A stretch of 45,807 nt of DNA from Acidimicrobium sp. UBA3029. GTDB lineage: Bacteria > Actinomycetota > Acidimicrobiia > Acidimicrobiales > Ilumatobacteraceae. Positions 9,566 through 18,614 of this stretch are shown here, one piece after another. The notes beneath the pieces were generated by a model. It saw only the letters and a program-made list of their open reading frames with translations. It made no database searches and was not told the DNA's origin. Both the position numbers and the translations under genes were made by a program. Where the stretch lies: the NCBI GenBank assembly GCA_002367695.1, contig DFDK01000114.1, forward strand, positions 41,338 to 87,144, in the 5' to 3' direction. Every line of letters starts with the position of its first letter. Within the stretch, counting starts at the first letter, position 1.

Positions 9566-9571
9566 TATCGT
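9566..9571 (+). promoter_or_regulatory. Probable -10 element of dgt
   Basis: TATCGT followed by 8 nt and ATG 9580, again leaderless spacing. The obg start lies only 48 bases away on the other strand, so both promoters share this short divergent gap. Confidence 0.45.
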
Positions 9572-9579
9572 GTAGTTAT

Positions 9580-10731
9580 ATGACATCTGAACCACTTTCG
9601 CGCAGCGTCGCATGGGCTCAAACAATGGACGGCTTTGCTTCAGACGAACAGATTCGTTTCGCCCACAAAGACTCGTGGTCTGGCCCAGGTGCGCGTCAGA
9701 TCATTGATCGTGCCGAGCGTGAATCACGCGAAGAATCTGCTCTTGCCCCACTAGCCACACGTGCATTTGGTGCTGGCAACCGCGCCAATGCCCAGGAAGC
9801 AGACCCATTTCGTACCTGTTTCGAACGAGATCGCGACCGCATCTTGCATGCCTCAGCCTTTCGTCGTCTTGCGGGCAAAACTCAAGTGTTCGTATTTCCG
9901 CAAGATCATCAACGCACTCGTCTTACTCATGCTCTCGAAGTTGCCCAAGTCGCAACGTCGGTTGCACGTGCGCTCGCACTCAACCTCGCACTCACCGAGG
10001 CCATTGCTCTCGGTCATGATTGCGGTCATGGACCAGGTGGACACGCTTCTGAAGATGCTTTGAGTCCATTTGTTCCCCAAGGTTTTGATCACGCCGTCTG
10101 GGGCGCCGATGTCACTCTTGTCCCACTCAATTTGTGTGTCGAGACCCTTGACGGTATTCGCAATCACTCGTGGTCACGTCCGGCGCCAATGACCCCCGAA
10201 GGCGAAGTTGTCTCATGGGCCGACCGCATTGCTTACGTCTGTCACGACTTTGAAGATGCCGCGGCGGCCGGAATTGTTACCATCGATCAACTCCCAGAAC
10301 AAGTGCGCACACTTTGCGGCACTGCTCGCTCACAACAACTTCGATCGTTCATCTCGTCAATGATCACGGCAACTGCCTCAACTGGCCGTATCGGCATGCA
10401 ACCAGTACAAGCCGACGCTCTCGCAGAGTTTCGTCGCTTCAACTACGAAAATATTTACATGCGCGATGCGTCTCGCAACCAAGCAAAATCGGTTATCGAT
10501 CTGCTGCAAGCACTTGTCGAGCATTACGCCAGTCATCCACATTTGATGCTTGCAGACAACGCACAAGGTGCGAGCCTTGCAAATCACATCGCCCCAGCAC
10601 ATTCAACCGAAGCTTTGCACAACGCTGTTGCATATGTCGGAGGTATGACGGACAGGTTTGCATGCCGCCAAGGCACAGCACTACTGGGTTGGGATGCGAG
10701 CAGACTCCCTCAAGGAATCGATACAAACTAA
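9580..10731 (+). CDS. dgt: dGTPase-like deoxynucleoside triphosphate triphosphohydrolase
   Basis: 383-aa HD-superfamily enzyme that removes triphosphate from dNTPs, helping to balance the dNTP pool. HD metal ligands are visible: His117 (RLTHALE), His146-Asp147 (ALGHDCGHGPGGHASE) and the Asp of SWADRIAY. The motif HASAFRRLAGKTQVF just upstream is typical of the dGTPase family. The N-terminal ~60 residues are less conserved. In actinomycetes dgt often lies near dnaG. Here it sits alone between rpmA and obg, facing the opposite way. Its stop codon is one end of a perfect hairpin shared with rpmA. Confidence 0.92.
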   Translation: MTSEPLSRSVAWAQTMDGFASDEQIRFAHKDSWSGPGARQIIDRAERESREESALAPLATRAFGAGNRANAQEADPFRTCFERDRDRILHASAFRRLAGKTQVFVFPQDHQRTRLTHALEVAQVATSVARALALNLALTEAIALGHDCGHGPGGHASEDALSPFVPQGFDHAVWGADVTLVPLNLCVETLDGIRNHSWSRPAPMTPEGEVVSWADRIAYVCHDFEDAAAAGIVTIDQLPEQVRTLCGTARSQQLRSFISSMITATASTGRIGMQPVQADALAEFRRFNYENIYMRDASRNQAKSVIDLLQALVEHYASHPHLMLADNAQGASLANHIAPAHSTEALHNAVAYVGGMTDRFACRQGTALLGWDASRLPQGIDTN

Positions 10732-10751
10732 TTCGTTATTACAACGAATTA
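10729..10751. terminator. Symmetric hairpin between convergent dgt and rpmA
   Basis: Perfect 9-bp stem TAATTCGTT / AACGAATTA with loop ATTAC. The left end is the dgt stop (TAA) and the right end is the rpmA stop (TAA on the minus strand). It has no clear T-run, so it may act as a weak bidirectional terminator or an mRNA 3' end stabiliser. Confidence 0.45.
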
Positions 10752-11003
10752 AATGTTTGGAATAACGTCAACGACCTTGCGGCCACGACGCTCACCAAAC
10801 TTGACGCTGCCATGCGAAAGCGCAAACAGCGTGTCGTCTTTGCCAATGCCCACGTTGTTTCCTGGGTGCACTTTTGTGCCGCGTTGACGAATCAAAATTG
10901 TTCCTGCTGTGATCTTCGTTCCGTCAAATACTTTGACACCGAGTCGTTGCGCGTTCGAATCGCGACCGTTGCGGGTTGAGCCGCCACCCTTGGTTTTCGA
11001 CAT
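10749..11003 (-). CDS. rpmA: 50S ribosomal protein L27
   Basis: 84 aa, normal length. It starts MSKTKGGGSTRNGRDS, the near-invariant L27 N-terminus that reaches the peptidyl-transferase centre, with no cleavable prepeptide as found in Firmicutes. RLGVK, GTILIRQRGTK and HPGNNVGIGKDDTLFA follow. It is 5 bases after rplU and the last gene of the long leftward run. Confidence 0.97.
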   Translation of the reverse strand: MSKTKGGGSTRNGRDSNAQRLGVKVFDGTKITAGTILIRQRGTKVHPGNNVGIGKDDTLFALSHGSVKFGERRGRKVVDVIPNI

Positions 11004-11008
11004 GAGAA

Positions 11009-11320
11009 TTAGCCTTTCTGAATGTTGGTGATTTCAATCACCGAATACTTTTGGCGATGACCAAAACGACGACGCTGGTTGGTACGACGCTTGTAAGTAA
11101 AGCCGTCGATCTTCGGACCAGCAGCAATGCCCATAACCTTTGCGGTTACTAATGACTTAGCGAGCTGTGCAGGAGTAGCAAGAACAGTTGATCCGTCCAC
11201 GAGCATGATCGGGGTGAAGTTCACCTCTGAGCCCTCTTGAGCATCGAGCAGTTCGACATGGACCTGTTGGCCCTTGGCGACCTTCTCTTGCTTGCCTCCG
11301 GTTGCGATAATTGCGTACAT
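11009..11320 (-). CDS. rplU: 50S ribosomal protein L21
   Basis: 103 aa, full length. It opens MYAIIATGGKQEKV, the L21 signature, and ends with the basic RTNQRRRFGHRQKYSVIEI segment that contacts 23S rRNA. First of the rplU-rpmA pair. A hairpin lies upstream. A possible -10 (TAGAGT on the minus strand) lies 11 nt before the ATG, so the pair may have its own promoter besides read-through from rng. Confidence 0.97.
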   Translation of the reverse strand: MYAIIATGGKQEKVAKGQQVHVELLDAQEGSEVNFTPIMLVDGSTVLATPAQLAKSLVTAKVMGIAAGPKIDGFTYKRRTNQRRRFGHRQKYSVIEITNIQKG

Positions 11321-11354
11321 AAGAAGTCCCTACTCTATCCCTTTCGTTACCAGT

Positions 11355-11375
11355 AACCCAACCACCGGTTGGGCT
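11355..11375 (-). promoter_or_regulatory. Stem-loop between rng and rplU
   Basis: Minus strand CCCAACC, loop GGT, GGTTGGG: a 7-bp GC-rich stem in the 73-base gap between the rng stop and the rplU start, followed by a second small inverted repeat (GTTACTGGTAAC). There is no T-run on the minus strand, so a simple terminator is doubtful. It could be a leader structure for autoregulation of L21, or a processing site. Function inferred. Confidence 0.4.
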
Positions 11376-11393
11376 TTATTAAGTGAGCCGTAT

Positions 11394-13424
11394 TTAATCA
11401 AGCATTGACAGATCAAGCGTAAATCCACGACTGTCGCAAACTGCGCAGGCATCGGAAAAACTCGTCAGCAATCCTTCTCCAATGCGTTTACGGGTCATCT
11501 CCACAAGACCAAGTTCGGAAATCTCAAAAACCTGAGTTCGAGTTTTATCGCGAGCAAGTGCATCTTTGAACGACTCAAGAACCTTGCGGCGGTTTTCCCT
11601 GATCTCCATATCGATGAAGTCAATCACGATGATGCCGCCGATATCGCGCAAGCGCAGTTGGCGGGCAATCTCTTCTGCGGCCTCAAGGTTGTTATAGAAA
11701 ACAGTCTCTTCCAAATTCGATTTACCCACGTTTTTGCCAGTATTGACGTCAATCACCGTAAGTGCTTCGGTGTGCTCAATGATCAGCGAGCCACCAGAAG
11801 GTAGCCACACTTTCTTGTCTAGCGCCTTGAGCAATTGCTCATGCACACGATACTGCTCAAACAATGGGAGCTCGTCAGCGCTCGGGTTGTACAACTCGAC
11901 ACGATCGGCAAACTCTGGATTGAAAGCTTGGATGTAATCACGAACTTCGGCAAATAACACTGGGTCATCGATAACGACGCCGCGATACTCGCTCGTAAAT
12001 TCTTCACGAATCACACGTACAGCCAGTGGAGGCTCACGGTAAAGCAATGTTGGTGAATTGGCTTTTTCTGCCGCGCTACGAATGGCATCCCACTGCGCAA
12101 GCAATCTGGTCATGTCAGTGGTGAGTTCATGCTCCGTTGCATTCTCTGCGGCCGTACGCACGATAATTCCGTGCTGTTCTGGTTTAATTCGATCAAGAAT
12201 GCCGCGCAGTCTCCGGCGCTCGCCCTCTGGCAATCGTTTTGAAATTCCGTAAGTTTGTGAATCAGGAATGAGAACAACAAAACGTCCAGGTAGCGACACT
12301 TCTTGAGTAAGCCGGCCACCCTTTGCAGCAATCGGATTCTTTGTAACTTGACATAAAATCAATTGACGTGCTTTTAGTACTTGCTCGATGCGTGGGTCTG
12401 CACCCTGTTCTACAACATCTTCTTTGTCAAACTGTAGGTCGCCGCGATACAACACTGCATTTTTCGGCGTACCGATATCAACAAATGCCGCCTCCATGCC
12501 CGGTAATACATTTTGCACTCGACCCAAATAAATATTTCCGTGAATCTGCGAGTCATCATCTGCCGGTCGTGATACATAATGCTCGATCAGGCTTCTGCCC
12601 TCGAGCATCGCAACTTGTGTGAAATCAGGTCGCACCTGTACGCACATGAGGTAGCGGCCAACAGCTTTACCGTTACGTTCTTTGCCCTTGCGGCGCTCCA
12701 TCAACTCGGCATCTGTTCCCGGTGTTGTATCCCGGTCGTCTGAGCGAGTGCTTCGACCGCGGCGGTTGCGTCCGCCCCGCTTGCCCCCGCGGCGACTCTT
12801 ATTTCGTTCGCCACCCTCTGAAGCTTTGTCATTTTCGTCGGCATTGATATTTTCTTTACCTTTTCGAATTTGACCCGACAACTTTGAAAGCTTGGCAGTT
12901 GGCAAAGCGGTTTGTGCACTCGGTGGTGCAGGACGAGTATCGCCGATCTGTGGCTTTCTTACCAAAGCCTCGCCTGCCACCTCGGACGACATCATTCGAC
13001 CCTCATTTGGTGGGTCCGGTAACTCGAGCGGCTGGCGCTGAGTGCGAGGCGGTTGCTGCGGGCGAGCATCGCCACCCACCCTCACCGTGCCTATCGATGA
13101 GGTATCAACAGCAGATGTTTCGTTATCTGCAGTTTCGTCCCCATAGTCACCATCAACGTCATCGGATTCAACCGAATCGTTTTCCACCCTGTTGGCATCT
13201 GATGATTGAGTCCGTGTGCCGCTAGCACTTGTGCGATTGCGATTTCGACCTCCGCGGCGACCACGGCGGCGCTTTTTTGCGGCTGCTATCGCCGCAGTTG
13301 ACTGTGGACTCAGGGCAGGTCTCTGATCTGGTGCATCACTACCTGGAGCATCACTGCCCGGTGTGTTGCCAGAAGGATTGCCTGAATACTCGGGGACAGA
13401 TGCCCCTGGAACTACTTCACTCAT
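11394..13424 (-). CDS. rng: Ribonuclease E/G family protein
   Basis: 676-aa endoribonuclease for mRNA decay and rRNA processing. Residues 1-245 are a low-complexity, Arg/Gly-, Ser- and acid-rich extension (KKRRRGRRGGRNRNR near 50-64; RRGGKRGGRNRRGR near 211-224), as usual in actinomycete homologues. The S1 RNA-binding domain covers about 294-365, then the 5'-sensor/DNase-I-like core. Catalytic Asp559 is in TVIDVNTGK and the second Asp in IVIDFIDME (602-605). A CAVCDSRG zinc-link pair is at 660/663. The gene lies between rodA and rplU, the usual actinomycete place. A structured 227-base leader precedes it. Confidence 0.93.
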   Translation of the reverse strand: MSEVVPGASVPEYSGNPSGNTPGSDAPGSDAPDQRPALSPQSTAAIAAAKKRRRGRRGGRNRNRTSASGTRTQSSDANRVENDSVESDDVDGDYGDETADNETSAVDTSSIGTVRVGGDARPQQPPRTQRQPLELPDPPNEGRMMSSEVAGEALVRKPQIGDTRPAPPSAQTALPTAKLSKLSGQIRKGKENINADENDKASEGGERNKSRRGGKRGGRNRRGRSTRSDDRDTTPGTDAELMERRKGKERNGKAVGRYLMCVQVRPDFTQVAMLEGRSLIEHYVSRPADDDSQIHGNIYLGRVQNVLPGMEAAFVDIGTPKNAVLYRGDLQFDKEDVVEQGADPRIEQVLKARQLILCQVTKNPIAAKGGRLTQEVSLPGRFVVLIPDSQTYGISKRLPEGERRRLRGILDRIKPEQHGIIVRTAAENATEHELTTDMTRLLAQWDAIRSAAEKANSPTLLYREPPLAVRVIREEFTSEYRGVVIDDPVLFAEVRDYIQAFNPEFADRVELYNPSADELPLFEQYRVHEQLLKALDKKVWLPSGGSLIIEHTEALTVIDVNTGKNVGKSNLEETVFYNNLEAAEEIARQLRLRDIGGIIVIDFIDMEIRENRRKVLESFKDALARDKTRTQVFEISELGLVEMTRKRIGEGLLTSFSDACAVCDSRGFTLDLSMLD

Positions 13425-13651
13425 ATGTCTTGCTCGTTTCCTTGATGAGATATCGCACCGAGGTGGCAGCGTTGCCGTCCACGTGCAATATCGTCGCGGT
13501 CCAGCGCTTCGAAGGAGGAAGACTCGTCTTCGCTCTTTCGGATCGCTATCGCGTGATCGACCTTGGGATGGGCAAATCGCCCGTCCTTGTCCTTCAGGCT
13601 ACCCCCTGCCCCTACGCCAAGTGCGGCTCTAAGAGGGCTTTGTCGGCCGAA
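13425..13651 (-). other. Long untranslated leader of rng (no gene recognised)
   Basis: 227 bases between rodA and rng, the largest gap in the leftward core run. Several short inverted repeats are visible: GGGCGATTTGCCC (about 13570-13582), GAAGACTCGTCTTC (about 13520-13533) and a GATCACGCGATAGCGATC block. No minus-strand frame looks like a protein. A plus-strand frame crosses the gap but is antisense to both flanking genes. I infer a 5' untranslated region that may carry the rng promoter and possible RNase E-type autoregulation. It does not match RNase P RNA, tmRNA or 6S RNA hallmarks as I know them. Confidence 0.4.
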
Positions 13652-14842
13652 CTAATTCAGACGCCTCATATGTACGCTCTGGACCAGACCCACCATGACG
13701 CCCATAGACATCATGTGCGAGCCGCCATATGAGATAAATGGGAGCGGCAACCCGCTTACAGGGGTCAGACCCATTGTCATTCCGATGTTCTGAAACACCT
13801 GGAACGTCATCAACGTAAAAATTCCACTCGTTATATATAACCCAAAGCGGTCACGAGCCATCTGGGCAATACGCCATACCCTCCACAACATCACGGCAAA
13901 TAATGCAATCACCACTCCTCCACCAAGCATTCCAAATTGCTCGGCAATCGCCGAAAAAGGGAAATCGGTGAACTGAACTGGAATGTATTTGCCATTCGTC
14001 AGTGGACCCTGCAAATATCCTTTACCGAAAAAGCCGCCCGTTGACACAGCACGTTTCGCAAAACGCACTTGTAATACCACTGACTCAAGTGCTTTATCGC
14101 GCGAGTCTTGGTGCAGCCAAGATACAAAGCGACGTAATTGGTAGGTGCCGATAAATCCGTTGACCATGACTGTGCCCATAGTTACTATGGAGAGCCCGGT
14201 GATCATTAACAAATATCGGCGACGTGCGCCAGCAACAAGCAAGACACCCACCACACCAGCCACAATTACCGTCGCTGACCCAAGATCTGGCTGCAACAGA
14301 ATGAGTGCAACCGGTGCACCCACGATGTATAGCGACATCACAAAGTGGTGCCAATCGATCTTGGTGTCGCTTGCCTCACTGAAATAGCTTGCAACCAAAA
14401 CAAGAATGATCGGCTTCATGAACTCGGCAGGCTGCAGTGAGAACGAAACAATCGGCACATTGAACGACAATCGAGCACCTCCGCGCACGGCTCCGTACAC
14501 GAGCACCAACACAAGCAACAACATCAGTCCGCCGTACAACAGACCAATCTGCGACCTAAACCACTCATGTCCAATAGCCATCACAATCGCAGCAACGGAA
14601 GCTGCAGCAATTATGTAACCGGCTTGGCGCTGAGTATAAAAATATGGATCAAATTCTTGATCAAGCAATCGCAAGTGCGTTGTAGAAAACACGTTGAACA
14701 AACCGATGACCGACTGAAGTACGACAACTGCAATCAGTATCCAGTCGATGTTGCGAATTGGATCTGCATAGCTACCGCTAAAACCAAACGTGCCGCTGCT
14801 GGTCGGCTGACCAAACCTGCGCCTCAAAGTTTGAATTGACAT
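13652..14842 (-). CDS. rodA: SEDS peptidoglycan glycosyltransferase RodA
   Basis: 396-aa polytopic SEDS-family membrane protein that polymerises lipid II into glycan strands during cell elongation, working with PBP2. About ten hydrophobic segments are visible. The C-terminal hallmark (GLTPVSGLPLPFISYGGSHM, near 355-375) and the periplasmic GFFGKGYLQGPLTNGKYIP segment are typical of RodA. ATG 14842 overlaps the mrdA stop as TGATG, indicating coupled translation. The frame also extends 12 codons upstream, but that would lie inside mrdA. Confidence 0.93.
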   Translation of the reverse strand: MSIQTLRRRFGQPTSSGTFGFSGSYADPIRNIDWILIAVVVLQSVIGLFNVFSTTHLRLLDQEFDPYFYTQRQAGYIIAAASVAAIVMAIGHEWFRSQIGLLYGGLMLLLVLVLVYGAVRGGARLSFNVPIVSFSLQPAEFMKPIILVLVASYFSEASDTKIDWHHFVMSLYIVGAPVALILLQPDLGSATVIVAGVVGVLLVAGARRRYLLMITGLSIVTMGTVMVNGFIGTYQLRRFVSWLHQDSRDKALESVVLQVRFAKRAVSTGGFFGKGYLQGPLTNGKYIPVQFTDFPFSAIAEQFGMLGGGVVIALFAVMLWRVWRIAQMARDRFGLYITSGIFTLMTFQVFQNIGMTMGLTPVSGLPLPFISYGGSHMMSMGVMVGLVQSVHMRRLN

Positions 14843-17013
14843 CAGTCGCGACTGTCCGATCGACCACCAGCCAAGCACGATGGATTACGCAAGTACGTCG
14901 GTGGCGCGGCAATTCCACTCTGAATGTTGAGTGGATCGGCAGCAACTACGCTGTCCAATTTGTATCGACCAGCAAGCGCCACAAACATACATTTCACGAC
15001 AGGCGCTGCTGCCTGTGATCCATATCCAGATTTCTCTAAATAAGCGTATGCCGAATAAGGCTGCAATGGATCAAGGCTGTACGCACCAAACGCCGATGAG
15101 TCATTCCATGGCAAGTTGCCAAACCCTTGAGCTGTTCCGGTTTTACCCGCGATCGGAAGCACATCGTATGGATATCCCCTAAACAACAGCTCGCCTGTTG
15201 TCTTGTGGTAGTAGCCAAAATTAACTCCAGGGCCCGTTATCACTCGAGACATTCCACGCACGATTGGCGCAAGTCGATCGCCAGTCGTGTCCAAGGTCCT
15301 CACAGGCTCTTGGGTGTCAAAACGCTCGACCACATTTGCCATCGTGAGATCTGCAACTCCCGGTGATTTATCCAGGGTTCCTGGCGCAAGCACTTCTTGT
15401 ACTACGTGCGGTGTAAACAGTTTCCCACCGTTGCCGAGCACACCATATGCAGTTGCCACCTGCATAGGTGTTGCCGACAACAGGCCCTGACCGATCGCAA
15501 ACAGCACCTGATCACCGACGTAGTACGCACTACCAGACTCTTGCGAAATTGCACCAATATCGGCCATGCGTTTCTTCAGTGCCTTGCTCGGTATCGTGCC
15601 AGCAAATTCATTGGGCAAATCAATATTTGTTGGTGAACCAAAACCAAATAATCGAACCTGCTCCTCGAGGATCGGTTTGTAGCCACGCTCAGTCAAGATC
15701 TGCTCACCAATTTTATAGAAAAACGCGTCACTCGAAACTGCAAGCGCTTCCTCTACCGTCACACTTCCAAATCTGCAAGCTGAGCCTGTTGCGCGACAGA
15801 TAGCATTTCTAAATACGCACTTCACGCCCTCTTGACAACGATCGCTTGGAATACTTTCCAACTTGTATGTACCGCGATCATCGAACACGTACTCAGCGCC
15901 ACCCGGAAGTTGTCCAGTGTTCAACGCTGCATAAGCAACGAATGGCTTAAACGACGACCCTAAGTTGTACCGACCAGAAATTGCACGGTTAACCAGCACC
16001 GACAAGTCGGGGTCATCCGTTTGTGGAAACACTTGAGCGAATTTGTTACTTGACACACCACCGGCGAACCAACGATTGTCAAATCTAGGATAAGACGCCA
16101 TCGCAATCACTTGACCAGTGTCGTGATTCATCACCACGACCGATCCGGCAGGAGCCTTATAGTAAACCGCATCAGGAAAAAGTGGATCTAACGTGCCATC
16201 GGGCAACCGCACGTTTCCTGCTTCAACTCTGCGCCGAAGGACAAGCTCCGTCTCTAGAGTCTGCTCAGCAAACTGCTGCAAGCTCATGTCGATTGATAAA
16301 TGTAAATCGTTGCCGACAATTGGCTCCACTCGCTCGATTAAGCGCAATAATTTTCCTTGTGCGTTCACCTCATAACGGACGTAGCCAGGCGTACCACGCA
16401 AAGTTGGTTCGTATGATTGTTCTACTCCATACCCACCAACACGCTCATTTGGGTCGTAGCCAATCGACTTGTAATACGCGAGAGTCTTTTGCAATATTGC
16501 GCCGATATACCCAACGACATGGCTTCCAATTGCACCGAATGGATAATTACGTTTCCATTCCTCGCGCACATAGATGCCCGGATAATCCTCAATTCGTTCG
16601 GCCAAAAATAGGGCTGTTTCCTCCGAGACGTCTTCCTTCAAAGGCAAAGCCTCAAGCGGACCAAAGCGCTTATCTTCATACCTTTTAAACAACGCTTCAA
16701 TCGGCATTTCCAATGGACCAGACAGTCGTTGGAACATCTCCAATCGATCTATCGAATCTTTCAACACTCCACGATCAATAGTCACAGTCAAAATTCGTTT
16801 ATTGTCGGCAACCACACGGCCCCCCGCGTCAAAGATGCGTCCGCGCTCTGGCAACAGTCGAATCGTTCGAGTCCGCACTGCGAGCACCACCGACTCATTA
16901 TCTTTAGCTTGAACTGCCTGCAAAAACCACATTCGCACAGACAAGGAACCCAACAACATGGCCGCCGCAACTGCGAGTGCGGTGAGTCTTCGTGAATGGT
17001 TATTGATTGCCAT
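14842..17013 (-). CDS. mrdA: Penicillin-binding protein 2 (class B transpeptidase)
   Basis: 723 aa from the chosen ATG. It cross-links peptidoglycan in the elongation machinery with RodA and MreC/D. One N-terminal membrane helix (about 10-32), a PBP dimerisation domain, then the transpeptidase with SSFK (Ser353, Lys356), SSD (427-429, the SxD variant as in other PBP2s) and KTG (624-626). Between motifs 1 and 2 lies an insert with four cysteines (393, 399, 406, 412), outside the cell and so probably disulfide-bonded. The open frame continues 71 codons upstream into mreD. That stretch is not membrane-like, and ATG 17013 leaves the usual 5-base gap to mreD. Confidence 0.93.
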   Translation of the reverse strand: MAINNHSRRLTALAVAAAMLLGSLSVRMWFLQAVQAKDNESVVLAVRTRTIRLLPERGRIFDAGGRVVADNKRILTVTIDRGVLKDSIDRLEMFQRLSGPLEMPIEALFKRYEDKRFGPLEALPLKEDVSEETALFLAERIEDYPGIYVREEWKRNYPFGAIGSHVVGYIGAILQKTLAYYKSIGYDPNERVGGYGVEQSYEPTLRGTPGYVRYEVNAQGKLLRLIERVEPIVGNDLHLSIDMSLQQFAEQTLETELVLRRRVEAGNVRLPDGTLDPLFPDAVYYKAPAGSVVVMNHDTGQVIAMASYPRFDNRWFAGGVSSNKFAQVFPQTDDPDLSVLVNRAISGRYNLGSSFKPFVAYAALNTGQLPGGAEYVFDDRGTYKLESIPSDRCQEGVKCVFRNAICRATGSACRFGSVTVEEALAVSSDAFFYKIGEQILTERGYKPILEEQVRLFGFGSPTNIDLPNEFAGTIPSKALKKRMADIGAISQESGSAYYVGDQVLFAIGQGLLSATPMQVATAYGVLGNGGKLFTPHVVQEVLAPGTLDKSPGVADLTMANVVERFDTQEPVRTLDTTGDRLAPIVRGMSRVITGPGVNFGYYHKTTGELLFRGYPYDVLPIAGKTGTAQGFGNLPWNDSSAFGAYSLDPLQPYSAYAYLEKSGYGSQAAAPVVKCMFVALAGRYKLDSVVAADPLNIQSGIAAPPTYLRNPSCLAGGRSDSRD

Positions 17014-17018
17014 TGCGT

Positions 17019-17537
17019 CTATCCAACAGGCGATTCTTTGAGAGCCCAACGACAGACCGGCAGCAACAGTGGCGCAATGCTCATTCCCGAGACAACCAAA
17101 AACACGACTACCACGACTACGTGCGGTGGAAAATGACCGCCAAAACCCACCATCGACTGTGCGACCGGAAATGCCAACTCGCCCACTGCTCCAACGACTC
17201 CGATTGTGATGGCTCTTGTCCACCATGTAGGTTCTCGAACAAAGAACGGCAGGAGTCCTGCTGCGTATGCAGCAGCCCCAAATACCAACGATGCAAGACC
17301 AAGCGGCATTGACAGCACGCAGTCATACATCACACCAATGATCAGTCCTGCGGTTGCACCAATCTCTGATCCATACAATGTTCCAGCAGTCACCGCAAAC
17401 AACAACATCACCGGAAGCATGACATCGAATGGTCGCACGTCATTCAAAAGAGTGGTTTGCAACCCGAGCAATATCAACGACACCAACACAAGCCGAGTCC
17501 AACGACTAGCCATTATCCGTAGCAGTCTCTCGCTCAC
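17019..17537 (-). CDS. mreD: Rod-shape-determining protein MreD
   Basis: 172-aa integral membrane protein, about five or six hydrophobic segments, with little sequence signature. The call rests on size, topology (LILLGLQTTLLNDVRPFDVML, G-AGLIIGVMYDC) and position between mreC and mrdA. It starts within the mreC stop (4-base overlap) and ends 5 bases before mrdA. Confidence 0.9.
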   Translation of the reverse strand: MSERLLRIMASRWTRLVLVSLILLGLQTTLLNDVRPFDVMLPVMLLFAVTAGTLYGSEIGATAGLIIGVMYDCVLSMPLGLASLVFGAAAYAAGLLPFFVREPTWWTRAITIGVVGAVGELAFPVAQSMVGFGGHFPPHVVVVVVFLVVSGMSIAPLLLPVCRWALKESPVG

Positions 17538-18595
17538 GGTGCCGTTCGTTCAGTGATCGGTTGATATAAAAGGATGCGCACAAAACTCAAATTGCTCAGG
17601 TCTGCGACTATGTCGATTTCTAGTATCGGTCCGGCAGTGCCAAGCCTCTCTTTCACGCGAGACACAGTCCCCACCACAATGTCTGGCGGTGCAAGACTGA
17701 GCGAACCACCAGCAGTCACAATTGGCGACCCAGGCTGAACAACACCGAAGCGTTGGGTCGCATCGATGAAACGCACTGTTGGTACACGCCCCACTCCACG
17801 ACCTTCCAAGATTCCTGTTTCACGAACCGAAACATTGCTACCAGGCGGAATTGTTAACGATGAAGAAATGATCGGAGTCCTAGGTGCCACTATCGAGCCC
17901 GGAGTGAAGCCGGCAATGTTTGACGTTGCCGGCACAGTCGGAACAGTTATTTGCGGGTCTATCGAGTCGGGCACCGAAACTATCGTCACTGCAGATGCGG
18001 GGTCTTCGTTTGGCGCCGTAGTGACTGTCGTCTTTGGAGCGTTAATAATTTTTACCGACAGTGCATACTGCGGGTCAGTGATTAACATCACGACTGCGCG
18101 ATTTGCAAACACTTGTGTGATCCTGCCAACGAGGCCCGCGGCGTTAAGCACCGGCATCCCTACTTTGATGCCGCTTTCTGTCCCCTGATCAATTTCTACA
18201 CTCTGGGAAAAATTGGATGGAGAGTCACCAATCACTTGGGCACTGACCGAGTTGATACCTGCCAATGTTGGTAATCCGTTGAGCGCAAGCAACTCTTGAG
18301 ATAAACGCACTGAAGCTGCCGCCGCGACTGCCGCTCCTTCTTGCTGCGCAATCTTTTCTCGTAGCAGTTCATTCTCTACTGTTACGTCGTTGTAGTGGGT
18401 TATTCCATACCATGCATTTGTGGCAGGTCGAGTAACTACCCGAGCCACACTTTCAACCGGTCTAAACACTGCCCCAAAAATCGACCGCATCGACTTTGTT
18501 GCCGCACTTCCTTGCAGATCAAGTGTTACCAAGATGATCGATGTCAGCACAAGCAGCGCCATGATCCGCCTCGACTTCATTGACCGAACAGCCAC
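17534..18595 (-). CDS. mreC: Rod-shape-determining protein MreC
   Basis: 353 aa. One N-terminal membrane anchor (about 11-30), a coiled coil (about 70-100, ENELLREKIAQQEGA) and an extracytoplasmic double beta-barrel that binds PBP2 and links it to MreB. The GLVGRITQVFANRAVVMLITDPQ segment is the MreC hallmark. A Pro/Thr/Ile/Val-rich stretch (about 205-245) looks like an insert between barrel halves. The start used is GTG 18595, 19 bases after mreB; an ATG five codons later is also possible. Confidence 0.92.
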   Translation of the reverse strand: MAVRSMKSRRIMALLVLTSIILVTLDLQGSAATKSMRSIFGAVFRPVESVARVVTRPATNAWYGITHYNDVTVENELLREKIAQQEGAAVAAAASVRLSQELLALNGLPTLAGINSVSAQVIGDSPSNFSQSVEIDQGTESGIKVGMPVLNAAGLVGRITQVFANRAVVMLITDPQYALSVKIINAPKTTVTTAPNEDPASAVTIVSVPDSIDPQITVPTVPATSNIAGFTPGSIVAPRTPIISSSLTIPPGSNVSVRETGILEGRGVGRVPTVRFIDATQRFGVVQPGSPIVTAGGSLSLAPPDIVVGTVSRVKERLGTAGPILEIDIVADLSNLSFVRILLYQPITERTAP

Positions 18596-18614
18596 TAAGA
18601 AACCCTACACAGAC

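Noticed and set aside
9532..9621. 30-codon N-terminal extension of obg
   Set aside because: Would overlap dgt and does not resemble Obg proteins, which begin at the Obg fold.
13229..13732. 167-codon plus-strand frame crossing the rng-rodA gap
   Set aside because: Overlaps the ends of two certain genes and has no recognisable domain or start signal; kept as a leader region only.
17014..17226. 71-codon N-terminal extension of mrdA
   Set aside because: Lies inside mreD, and ATG 17013 precedes the expected membrane anchor.
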